The notes under the pieces: model-generated
Told to the model about the DNA's origin: nothing
Seen by the model: only the letters and a program-made list of their open reading frames with translations
Databases searched by the model: none
Part shown: positions 56,262-64,000 of the stretch, one piece after another
Layout of the letters: each line of letters begins with the position of its first letter
How positions within the stretch are numbered: position 1 is the stretch's first letter
Made by a program: the position numbers and the translations under genes
Assembly (NCBI GenBank): GCA_039545355.1
Contig: BCJJ01000028.1
Coordinates: forward strand, 186,001 to 250,000
Reading direction: 5' to 3'
DNA from: Trichosporon coremiiforme
Taxonomy: Eukaryota; Basidiomycota; Tremellomycetes; Trichosporonales; Trichosporonaceae
Length of the DNA stretch: 64,000 bases

Positions 56262-56967
56262 TCAGGGGCTGTAGTAGATCGGCTTGACGTAGTCCATGAT
56301 CCAACCCTGGTTTGGGCTGCCGTCGAAAGAGTCCCACAACTGCACGTCTCGGTCGACAAAGTTGCCGTCTTTGATGTCGAGACACTCGACTGCTGGTCAG
56401 CGCTGGTACCTCGTTGTGGCTCACATCCGCCTATGGGCCCGACAAAGAGTCGCGACCAGCCCCAATAACTGCTAGGAACTCGAAGTTCTGCCACTCGTTC
56501 ACGCGCGTAGTGCACTCGGCGAGGTAGGCGAGGTCAACATTGTTGGGCGGCGTCGATGTCATTGTCCTATCAGAAGAGCACTGAATGGACGCACCGTTGA
56601 CACTTATACATTTAACGCCAGCCATTATCGAGCTGAGAACCCAAGTGTTCGTTGCCTCGTCCTCGCCCATCTCCAATAGGTCTCCCACTGCAGCGCTCCC
56701 TGGTGTCAACAGCGATGTGGCAGAGTACACTCACAGCTTCAGCGTTCGCAGGTACTCAGGCGCCGGGCAGAGAGTAGGTGAGGCATTGCTTCGGTTGACT
56801 TCTCGGGTGAAACTGCATTTGCAATTCACCGATTGGCAGGTGCTTGAACACCGCACTGGCTGTAGTGGCGAGCACAAGGAGAAATCGTGCTTGGAGAACA
56901 AGCTTCCGAGCATTTCTTCCAAAGCAGCAGCAACTACGTCAGATGTCACATTAAGCGATAGGATCAA
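56262..56967 (-). pseudogene. Ricin-B-lectin-like secreted protein, damaged copy (distal)
   Basis: A diverged neighbour of the copy at 57075-57484. The last exon reads FECLDIKDGN, then DVQLWDSFDGSPNQGWIMDY, a typical beta-trefoil lectin repeat with 'CLD' and a QxW-like end, and stops at 56262-56264. It splices in frame to FVGPIGG through a GT-AG intron (GTGAGC donor, CTGAC branch). The preceding homologous block (LGSAAVGDLLEM, then AECTTRVNEWQNFEF) is in another frame, which runs into a TAG. Joining the two would need a one- or two-base shift that no intron explains. The 5' end is uncertain; the open frame reaches about 56967 without a good ATG. This may be a frameshifted gene or one with an exon I cannot resolve. 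No toxin chain is present, only the carbohydrate-binding type of fold. Confidence 0.45.
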
Positions 56968-57074
56968 TGCATCGGGGGTTAAATGTACAGTGGAGTTAAT
57001 TGTTTGATGTCATGTTCACAACAGGAGAGGGAAACATGTCCACAGTCGTGGCAGGCGTTGATGCCTCGAAGTGG

Positions 57075-57484
57075 CTAAAGGGGTTCAATCTGCCACTGCT
57101 GGTTGATGTTGCCGTTGACGCAGTACCGCATCTACACGATGCCCATGTCGTAGTCGCCGTTGTGGACGTCGAGGCATTGCTCTGGGGTGTCAGTAGAATC
57201 CGCACATACACAAACGTATCTTTCTGCTGGCCGTTGGTTGGGTCGATGATGGCGTTGCTCTTGATATGGTTTCCACGGAGGTACCACGATTGGCCCTTGT
57301 CATAGTTGCTCAGCGCGCACACTTCGAACTTCAACGCCGTGCCCGCGGCAGCGCTCGACGGGTATCCGCCCGGATCGTTCCCGATAACTGCGGCATCAGT
57401 GGCCGCTCCGAGACGGCATCTCACAGTATCCACTCGTGACGCAGAAACGGCAGACAGCGTGGTGAGCAACAAGGGGAGCAGCAT
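57075..57484 (-). pseudogene. Ricin-B-lectin-like secreted protein with an internal stop (proximal copy)
   Basis: From the ATG at 57484 comes a signal peptide (MLLPLLLTTLSAVSA). A beta-trefoil-like half follows, with FEVCALSNYDKGQSWYLRG and AIIDPTNGQQKDTF. An intron of about 32 nt (57211-57180) then joins in frame to QCLDVHNGDYDMGIV. The next codon is TAG (57132-57134), where the lectin pattern expects Gln ('vQ-lw-C'). After it the frame continues for 18 codons, MRYCVNGNINQQWQIEPL, to a natural stop at 57075. A single CAG-to-TAG change would explain this. The signal peptide and the lectin repeat suggest a secreted carbohydrate-binding protein. It is homologous to the block at 56262-56967. Confidence 0.6.
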
Positions 57485-58131
57485 TGTACGGTGTGTATTG
57501 TGGGCGCAGCAAAAACGATGAAGTCGGCGATGCATCCTTGCATTCTCGTGTTCCATTGATAGGGGTGTAGTCGGGTGACTCCGACGTGTGCCAAGGGACA
57601 CGTATCGACCACTGCGCCCAGGTCCGACGATTAAACGTTATCTTGGCCGATTGACTGCGTTCAAGTTCTTGTCTGTCGTCCTTGTCCCCAAAACGTGCGT
57701 TGCAGCGCTCATCCGCGAAAAGAACATTTGTCTCGGCAAGCAGTCAGCAGGATGCGCAATCATCCATTGCGAAGGTCATATGATTCGGTAGGCCGAGGGG
57801 CACCTCCGGACCGCGCTTGCGTGCAGAGTTCCATGTCATGTGTTCCGCCGACCTGAAATGCAGACACCAGGGACGCCCATGCTCCACTTACTGATCCCAC
57901 AGCTCTATATGGCCGTCAGCATCTTGCAAAAGTCTAATTTCCCGATTCGGGACCAGTAGTCTGTTTGTTGGCCAGATGGGCTCCAGCAGTGACGACGCAA
58001 CGCACGTGAGTGCGACGAGAAAGGATGCCTAACCCAACACCACAGCCCGAGAACCTGAATCTGTGACTTATAAAAGCTGCGCCAGACTATGATTGTTCCC
58101 AACTCTCATCCCACCTCTACACTCACCCAAT
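57485..58131. other. Intergenic, lectin-like copy to GMC oxidoreductase
   Basis: A 650-base divergent spacer with no supported gene. It holds the TATA box of the GMC gene. Confidence 0.5.
58069..58075 (+). promoter_or_regulatory. TATA box of the GMC oxidoreductase gene
   Basis: TATAAAA, 57 bases before the ATG at 58132, in a good position for a core promoter. Confidence 0.65.
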
Positions 58132-59922
58132 ATGCTCGCCCTCCTGCTTCTAGCCGAGCTGGCGAGTGGCCTGAGTCTCGGTCTCTTCGACCAGACCTAC
58201 GATTACGTGATTGTCGGCGGTGGGACGGCAGGACTGACGCTGGCTGCGCGCCTTTCGGAGGACTCTTCGATCTCCGTGGCCGTCGTCGAACCGGGCACAA
58301 CGTACAAGCTGTCAAACCCAATCGTCTCGGACACGCCATTGACTGCAGCGCTGTTTTCTGGGTCAGACCTGTTCGACACAAACCCACTGGTTGACTGGGA
58401 CCTGCGGACTGAGCCGCTGAAGGGCGGAGCCAATCGAGTGGTGCACTATGCCCGCGGCAAGTGCCTCGGAGGGACCAGCGCGCGGAACCTCATGCTGTAT
58501 CAGCGGCCGGACAAGGGCTCAATGGACTTGTGGGCAGATGTGGTCGGCGATGAGAGCTATCGTTGGGACGCAATCGAGCCTTACTTCAAGAAGTCGGTCA
58601 AGTTCACCCCTCCACCGAACCAGGAGCGTGGCAATGCGACAGCGAAGTTCGACTTCGGCGACTTCGACGCCAGCGGCGGCCCCCTTTCGGTTACCTACCC
58701 GCCATACGGGCAGCCGATGAGCTCCTGGATGATCCCGGGGATGCAGCAGAGTCTGAACATCCAAGAAATCCCTGGTTTCTCAGGCGGTAACCTGATGGGC
58801 AGTTCCTGGGTAGCGTTGACCGTCCAGACGGAGAACGGGAAGCGCGAATCGTCGGCCTCAGCCTTCCTCGACCCCATCCGCTGGGGTCGGAGTAACCTGC
58901 ACGTCCATGAACTGAACACTGTGCGGAGAATCTTGTTCGACAACCAGAAGAACGCCATTGGTGTCGAGCTAAAACTGGGAACCAAGCTCTCTGCCCGACG
59001 CGAGGTCATCCTCTCCGCTGGTGCCTTCCATTCGCCGCAGATCCTTATGTTGTCAGGCGTTGGCCCCGCTGCCCACCTGCAAGAACGCGGTATCCCCGTC
59101 GTCGCCGACCGCCCAGGAGTGGGCCAGAACCTCACAGACCATGTGCTCGCGGGCCCCTCCTACCGCATCAGCGTTGACTCGTTGACACGCCTGGCGCTGA
59201 ACCCTCTCATCGCCGTCAACGAGTTCCTGTCCAACTTCTTGCGCAACGAAGGGGTACTCACGAACAACGGCGCGGACTTGATTGCATTCGAGAAGATCCC
59301 GCGTGACCAGCTGAACGCGTCTACTCTCGCGATCCTTGATCGCTACCCCGAGTCGTGGCCCGATGCCGAGTACGTCTCGGCGCCCGCGTACGTGGGCGAC
59401 TTTGGCGCCCTCCTCATCGACCAGCCGCGCGACGGGTACATGTATGGCACGCTCATGGCTGCTCTCGCCAACCCCCAGAGCCGTGGCAGCGTCACGCTCC
59501 GCAGCGGCCGGGTCGAGGATAAGCCCGTAATCGACGCGGGCTGGCTGACCCACCCCGCCGACGTCGACGTCATGGTCGCCGCGTATAAACGAGCGAGGGC
59601 CGTCTTCGCCTCTGACGCTGTGAAGCCAATTCTTGCCGACCCTGCCGAGTACCACCCCGGCCAGGACGTCCAGACGGATGAGCAAATCTTGGAGGCGATC
59701 AGGAAGGACGTCATGTGCGTGTGGCACGCGGCCGTCTCCTGCCGCATGGGCCGAAGCGACGACCCCACCGCCGTCGTAGACAACAAGGCCAAGGTCATCG
59801 GCGTGAACCGCCTCCGCGTCGTTGACGCTTCCTCCTTCGCCCTCCTGCCTCCGGGTCACCCGCAGAGCCTTGTGTACGCATTCGCGGAGAAGATTGCAGA
59901 GGATATCTTGGCTGGACACTGA
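58132..59922 (+). CDS. Secreted GMC-family FAD oxidoreductase
   Basis: An intronless gene of 596 residues. The start is the ATG at 58132; upstream codons in the frame include no ATG. The signal peptide is MLALLLLAELASGLSLG. The FAD-binding Rossmann motif YDYVIVGGGTAGLTLAARLS lies near residues 23-45. GMC signature 1 is HYARGKCLGGTSARNLMLYQ. Signature 2 is around LSAGAFHSPQILMLSGVGP. The C-terminal active-site pair is His532 (VWHAAVSCRMG) and His576 (PGHPQSLVY), which correspond by position to the two active-site histidines of glucose oxidase. Family members oxidise alcohols or sugars outside the cell and make H2O2. The substrate cannot be read from sequence; an aryl-alcohol oxidase or glucose-oxidase-like role is possible. 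Confidence 0.93.
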   Translation: MLALLLLAELASGLSLGLFDQTYDYVIVGGGTAGLTLAARLSEDSSISVAVVEPGTTYKLSNPIVSDTPLTAALFSGSDLFDTNPLVDWDLRTEPLKGGANRVVHYARGKCLGGTSARNLMLYQRPDKGSMDLWADVVGDESYRWDAIEPYFKKSVKFTPPPNQERGNATAKFDFGDFDASGGPLSVTYPPYGQPMSSWMIPGMQQSLNIQEIPGFSGGNLMGSSWVALTVQTENGKRESSASAFLDPIRWGRSNLHVHELNTVRRILFDNQKNAIGVELKLGTKLSARREVILSAGAFHSPQILMLSGVGPAAHLQERGIPVVADRPGVGQNLTDHVLAGPSYRISVDSLTRLALNPLIAVNEFLSNFLRNEGVLTNNGADLIAFEKIPRDQLNASTLAILDRYPESWPDAEYVSAPAYVGDFGALLIDQPRDGYMYGTLMAALANPQSRGSVTLRSGRVEDKPVIDAGWLTHPADVDVMVAAYKRARAVFASDAVKPILADPAEYHPGQDVQTDEQILEAIRKDVMCVWHAAVSCRMGRSDDPTAVVDNKAKVIGVNRLRVVDASSFALLPPGHPQSLVYAFAEKIAEDILAGH

Positions 59923-60782
59923 CGTCTTTGTGTTGTAATATCGGGAATATGAACTCTTCGTATAATCAGGAACGGGCGGCGGGCTGCATAGCCTAACAGT
60001 TGCTGGCCGGAGGGTGAAAACGTCGTTCGAGAAAGTGGCAGTTTTGGGTGATCAGCCCTGGTTCAGTTAATCTTGGGGCAACTGTCGCTTCTGCTTCAAA
60101 TGGTCGGACTCACGTTACGCGACGCGTTTGGGATGCCTCCCAGCACCACTGGAGCTCTCGCAAAGTGAGGGCCCTGACGGTTGGCTTCGGAGGAGCCTGC
60201 TTGCAGGAGTCTGGTTAAGCTTTTCGCTTTTCAGAGGCACAACGGCCCAATCGGCTCTACCCCGCACCTCGAGCGGGCAAGGGGGTGATGGCCGCCGCAG
60301 GACCAGGGCGCGACCACCCGTGTGAAGTCCCTCGTGGCGGTGTGGCGGTATGTCTGTTATGACCTGTCATCCGTAGAAATAGATAGCGACACAGCATAAG
60401 CGAGACCTCGGGCGGCAATGAGGTACAGCTCGGGCTCGAGACGGCCCTTCAGCTCGAGGCACCGGGCGCTTATGCCGGACACAGGTCTCGCCGAGCGTAG
60501 AACTTCATTCTGGGATGTTGTTAAGTGCCCATGATCGCCAACAGTACCAAGCTTCAGTCGCCTGCCCGAAGAGGGCTGATACTGCCAGCAACAGCCTGGG
60601 CACTATAGAGCACCGGGATCTCGCTTCGCGCGAGAGTAATTGCCGCGTCGAGCTTCCTTAGTCGCTGCTTCCGCCCTTCTCATTTCGGCATAGGCTTAAG
60701 ATATGCCATGACTTAGTGTCAATCCCCGTGAGAGCTGTTGAGCTGTGCAACACGCACAACAGCGAAAGAAGGGGGTTTAGGA
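59923..60782. other. Intergenic, GMC gene 3' region to tRNA-Asp
   Basis: About 860 bases. Nothing beyond short spurious ORFs is seen. Confidence 0.5.
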
Positions 60783-60790
60783 TCACGTGA
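60783..60790. promoter_or_regulatory. TCACGTGA palindrome upstream of tRNA-Asp
   Basis: The octamer ends 48 bases before the tRNA 5' end at 60839. Confidence 0.65.
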
Positions 60791-60838
60791 CTCACTGCAA
60801 CACCTTGCCTTCTCCCCACGACAATGCAAAACATCCAG

Positions 60839-60910
60839 TTCCTGTTCGTATAACGGCTAGTATGCTCGCTTGTCACGCGGGAGATCGGAGTTCGATTCTC
60901 CGACAGGAAG
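60839..60910 (+). tRNA. tRNA-Asp (GTC), no intron
   Basis: Cloverleaf with perfect acceptor stem TTCCTGT/ACAGGAA, discriminator G, D arm GTATAACGGCTAGTATGC, anticodon stem CTCGC/GCGGG with loop TTGTCAC (anticodon GTC), and T arm CGGAG-TTCGATT-CTCCG. Length 72. Confidence 0.95.
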
Positions 60911-60917
60911 CTCTCTC

Positions 60918-60922
60918 TTTTT
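60918..60922 (+). terminator. Pol III T-run after tRNA-Asp
   Basis: TTTTT seven bases after the tRNA end. Confidence 0.8.
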
Positions 60923-61415
60923 CGGATTGTTCTGTATGCATCTGCGGCAGAGGATACTCGTTTTTGCCTCAACCAACAGAAGATGGCCATCGCCGGATGA
61001 ACGCCGAGTGCGGCCAGAAGTTGCCGATCGGAAACTCGGAACCTTAACAGGGTAATCGGACCGCCTCGTTTCAAGCCTTGGGTGGGCCGAGTTTGTTCGT
61101 CGCTCTCGGATCATGAAGCTGATAACGGCATTCTTAAAAGACGTGCTCCTCTGCTCGGCACAACCCAGTGCTCCGAGGGAGCCTGGGTGTCCAGTGAGAC
61201 TCGTCACTTAACAGGGGCTGTCACTTCAGTCCAGACACTCCAAGTTCCAACGGGTCACGCGCAGGTTCGTAACCTGCAGCGGCCATGACACTCATCCCCG
61301 CGGCGGGACGAATGATATGAGAGATGAGAATAGGGATATCTTCAATGCGGTGTTCATGGCGGCAGGAAAGGATACGCCGAGACAGTTCTGGTGCGTGTCC
61401 CCGGCCGTCAGTTGA

Positions 61416-62972
61416 TATCGAAACGCGGTCATCGACGGGACATCGTATTGGAATCTGGCAATTTACTGGCAAACTCAAAAGCCAGCGACGGTAAACCTCA
61501 GCAGAGCAGAAGCATCCAATAATGGGGCTAAGTCCGGGACAACGGCCAACGTGTGGGGCTTCCGAATCGTGGGCAACATCCTCACCTACTCCCGCATGGA
61601 CCCCATCATTCAGCAGAAGGATGGAGGTGTAAGCAACCACGTTCACCTTGTTGTGGGTGGGTCTCGCTTTCGCGGTGAGTAGCTATGACAATACTTTTGG
61701 GACAAGAACGGCTGACTGCCACAGACGTCCTGGACACTACTCAAGACATGCTGAAGGCCAACTGCACTACTGTTGCCTTCGCTGAGGACAAGTCCAACTA
61801 TTGGCAGCCCGCGCTTTACTACATCAACCCTGACGGCACATACTCCATTGTCCCGCCCTACAACGTTGTCATTTACTACACCTCTTTGTTCCACAACTCC
61901 GTGCCTTTCCCTGAAGGCATGCGCATGATCATCGGCGATGCCATGAAGCGCGACCAGGGAGCGGAGCGTTTCCAGGGAATCCGCCTTGAGTGGAAGCAGA
62001 AGACTGAGTGGGGAGAGAAGGCCCAGATATTCCCCACAAAAGGGGCTCCGGATGATCTGAGAACGAGGCTCTTTTTCCCCAATTGCGGTCTTGCAAGCTA
62101 GGACTTGGACTCCTCCGACCACTTCTCCCACATGGCGTATCCTGTCCATGGAGGGGACTACTGGGTCGTGAACGCCAATCGATGCCCCGACACTCATCCC
62201 ATCGCCTATCCCCAAGTTATGCTCGAGTCATTCTACGAACTTACCTCCGAGCAGAAGGCGAACTGGCGCCCAGGACAGGCCAACCTGGTCTGGGCCAACG
62301 GAGATACCTTCGGTGACACCCTGCACGCTGACTTCGTGAACGGATGGCCCACCCACATTCTCCAGCAGGCCATTGACAAGAAGATGGAAGCTTTTACCGA
62401 CCCGGTCGAAAGGATCTTCGGTCAGCAGGATGGTAGCGCTCAGTACCGTGCGGCTCAGCAGTGTCTCATGGAGGTGAGTATGAAGTCTCTCTCAATGCTG
62501 ACCTGGCCAGGGCGACATTGTCGCGGAGGAGGTTGGAGCCATCACTCCCCTGAAGCAGCTCCCCGGATTCAACCCTCTGTGGGGTAATGACGTTAAGAAC
62601 AAGCCCACCGGCAATGCCGCCGAGCCGGGCTTCGTCAAATCCAACCTTCGCTGGCGCAATGGCCTCGTGCTGCCTGGCAAGAACACCAGCAACCCCGGCA
62701 GTTACAAGGCCGTGGACGGTAAGCTTGTCTCGGAGTGGCCGCTTCCGAACCGCAGTACCCAACAGCAGGTGGACGACGCAAACAAGAATGGCACTCCCAA
62801 CAAGGCTTCAGTGCCTGGCCTTGAGAACAAACCCGCCTTCACCAACACCAAGTCCACGACTACTATCTCCAACTACCCTACCGACGAGGTTGCGCCTGGG
62901 CACCGCACACAAACTTGGCTGTGCAGTGTGCCCAATCAGCCTAACTGTGGACCTGGGCCGACTGCCCGCTGA
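61416..62972 (+). pseudogene. DUF1996 secreted protein gene with an in-frame stop
   Basis: A DUF1996 domain is clear. It starts VWGFRIVGNILTYSRMDPII, then SNHVHLVVGGSRF, exon end 61674. It continues in exon 61725-62473 with ADKSNYWQPALYY, then SSDHFSHMAYPVHGG, and in exon 62511-62972 to the stop. Introns at 61675-61724 and 62474-62510 are GT-AG and keep frame. Within the second exon a TAG stands at 62099-62101, between FPNCGLAS and DLDSSDH, where family members read straight through ('sCWdg-nLDSpdH'). A true start could not be found. The frame is open upstream to a TGA at 61413-61415 and, beyond that, back to about 61210 with protein-like content. DUF1996 proteins are secreted and of unknown biochemical role. 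It is either a pseudogene or affected by a sequence error. Confidence 0.7.
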
Positions 62973-63380
62973 TGGCATTCAGGGTAATCATTAGCTGTGC
63001 CGATCTTGCAGCCGCCCGTGGCTTTCTCCATCCCCATGTTATATTTTGGAATATTGTGAATTTCACGGGAATTATACACACGCATCGCTGGTGTCAGTAA
63101 TCAGCGATTGGACACTCCCATTCTCTCTATATAAACTATAAGCGTATTCTCTCGTATTAAGTAGCGTGAATAATGGAACTGGCTTCCTATTGTACTTCAG
63201 AACCGGTTGCGCCAGTCCACATCGCGCGCCAGAGTTCCGATGCCTTAGACCAAAGTCCACATCCTCGCTTCGAGGGATTACAAGGCAAGCCATGCCAGCC
63301 CTATTCAGAGACCAAACAAGCCTCTTGTCAGACATAAAAACGCTGTTGGCAGTTCCAAAAGGTTGCTCACCTCCGTGGTT
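62973..63380. other. Intergenic, DUF1996 3' region to tRNA-Thr
   Basis: 408 bases, AT-rich near 63038-63170 (probable polyadenylation region of the DUF1996 gene). A TTTT run on the minus strand (63357-63360) lies 21 bases past the tRNA-Thr 3' end and is its likely Pol III terminator. Confidence 0.5.
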
Positions 63381-63464
63381 GGCCTCAGGTGGGATTCGAA
63401 CCCACGATCTTTTGTTGTTGTCCAAAGTACAAGACAAACGCATTAACCACTCCGCTACAGAGGC
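63381..63464 (-). tRNA. tRNA-Thr (TGT) with 11-nt intron
   Basis: On the minus strand: acceptor GCCTCTG with CTGAGGC (one T-T mismatch), anticodon stem TTTGT/ACAAA with loop CTTGTA-A (anticodon TGT), T arm GTGGG-TTCGAAT-CCCAC. An 11-nt intron (63417-63427) follows position 37. The mature length is 73, discriminator C as written. The D stem is weaker than usual, so some doubt remains about full function. Confidence 0.85.
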
Positions 63465-63470
63465 CTCAGC

Positions 63471-63476
63471 CACGTG
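63471..63476. promoter_or_regulatory. CACGTG palindrome upstream of tRNA-Thr
   Basis: CACGTG begins 7 bases upstream of the tRNA-Thr 5' end (63464, minus strand), within the sequence GCCACGTGAGC. Confidence 0.6.
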
Positions 63477-63766
63477 AGCTGTCCGACCGCCCCCCGCCGC
63501 GGACCCCCTTCGCCGCTGTTCGTTTTTCCGACCGCCATGCATGCGCCAGACGTCTCTGTTGTGGATGGCAGTCTGCATTTTGTCTAAACCGACGCGCAAG
63601 GGAAGTCTGAGCTAGGCTTTAGTTGGAGGTGAGGGAGAAATGGCTGAGCTTCTCACAGCCTTGCCTTGGGCGAGGGGCGCATCTTCGCCTCGCGCCTCCT
63701 GACCGAGCAATCGCGACGCTCGTCCAAGACTCGTACACAGCATAGTCTACATCTCCAAGTCTATAT

Positions 63767-64000
63767 TCACATCCAGCGCCTGTCACCTGCTCCCCCCTTG
63801 CCGTCTCCAATGGGATCCGGGAGCGCCTCGCCGACGTTCTTTCCACCGACGGAGTACGAGTAGAAGAGAACCTTCATGGCGAGCGCAAGCGCGACGTGAA
63901 GCACGGCGACGAGGACGACGAGTCCGCGGACCATCTTGTTCTCCCCGCTCGCGAGTACGGGATAAATGTTTGTCACCCTGTATGTCAGCTTCTGCAAACG
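63767..64000 (-). CDS. C-terminal exon of an unidentified membrane protein (runs off the right edge)
   Basis: The last exon, 63977-63767, is preceded by a good acceptor (CTGACATACAG). It encodes about 70 residues: VTNIYPVLASGENKMVRG, then a strong hydrophobic span LVVLVAVLHVALALAMKVLF, then SYSVGGKNVGEALPDPIG and a Gly-rich tail ending in a TGA at 63767. GC-biased third positions and the clean splice acceptor support it as coding. The rest of the gene is outside the window, so the family cannot be named. Confidence 0.55.
   Translation of the reverse strand, partial: RLQKLTYRVTNIYPVLASGENKMVRGLVVLVAVLHVALALAMKVLFYSYSVGGKNVGEALPDPIGDGKGGAGDRRWM

Overview
This window is nuclear DNA of a GC-rich basidiomycete yeast. 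I place it in the Tremellomycetes, most likely the Trichosporonales. That placement is inferred from gene content and gene structure, not from a database match. Nearly every multi-exon gene has short GT-AG introns, mostly 30-60 nt, with a CTGAC or CTAAC branch site a few bases before the AG. The genes are eukaryotic: two anaphase-promoting-complex subunits, a HOPS subunit, an ArfGAP, RNase H2A, histone H4 with a canonical core, and a Zn2Cys6 regulator. tRNA-Ile and tRNA-Thr carry introns.

Layout. 1-4.3 kb: the 5' part of APC5 (minus) and, divergent from it, a Cdc1/Ted1-type metallophosphoesterase. 4.3-12.6 kb: an unusually long stretch with no gene I can support, holding a TG microsatellite and a hairpin-like inverted repeat. 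12.6-14.1 kb: a Zn2Cys6 transcription factor. 14.1-19.1 kb: gene-poor, with a telomere-like CCCTAAT array. 19.1-26.2 kb: ArfGAP, a PXA-domain membrane protein, histone H4 and a secreted aspartic protease. 26.2-29.5 kb: intergenic, with a broken serine-rich secreted-protein gene. 29.5-43.1 kb: the densest block, with APC4, a C2H2 zinc-finger protein, methylmalonate-semialdehyde dehydrogenase, RNase H2A and VPS41. 43.1-49.5 kb: one small membrane protein, otherwise empty. 49.5-52.3 kb: a large GH18 chitinase with a repetitive Ser/Thr/Asn-rich region. 54.5-64 kb: a truncated copia-type gag relic, three tRNA genes (Ile, Asp, Thr), two damaged ricin-B-lectin-like genes in tandem, a secreted GMC oxidoreductase, a damaged DUF1996 gene and the last exon of an unidentified membrane protein.

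The genes form no operon-like pathway. Functional links are APC4 with APC5 (the same E3 ligase platform), ArfGAP with VPS41 (vesicle traffic), and the chitinase, protease, GMC oxidase, lectins and DUF1996 protein (secreted or cell-wall functions).

I did not find a convincing new multi-gene system. The strongest unusual signals are: (1) single-base lesions in otherwise conserved genes, namely a GT-GG intron in VPS41, a one-base frameshift in the ArfGAP, and stops or frameshifts in four secreted-protein genes; (2) a 14-residue peptide duplicated at the chitinase N-terminus whose two copies differ only at synonymous sites and are separated by a Lys-Arg site; (3) a CACGTG palindrome just upstream of all three tRNA genes.
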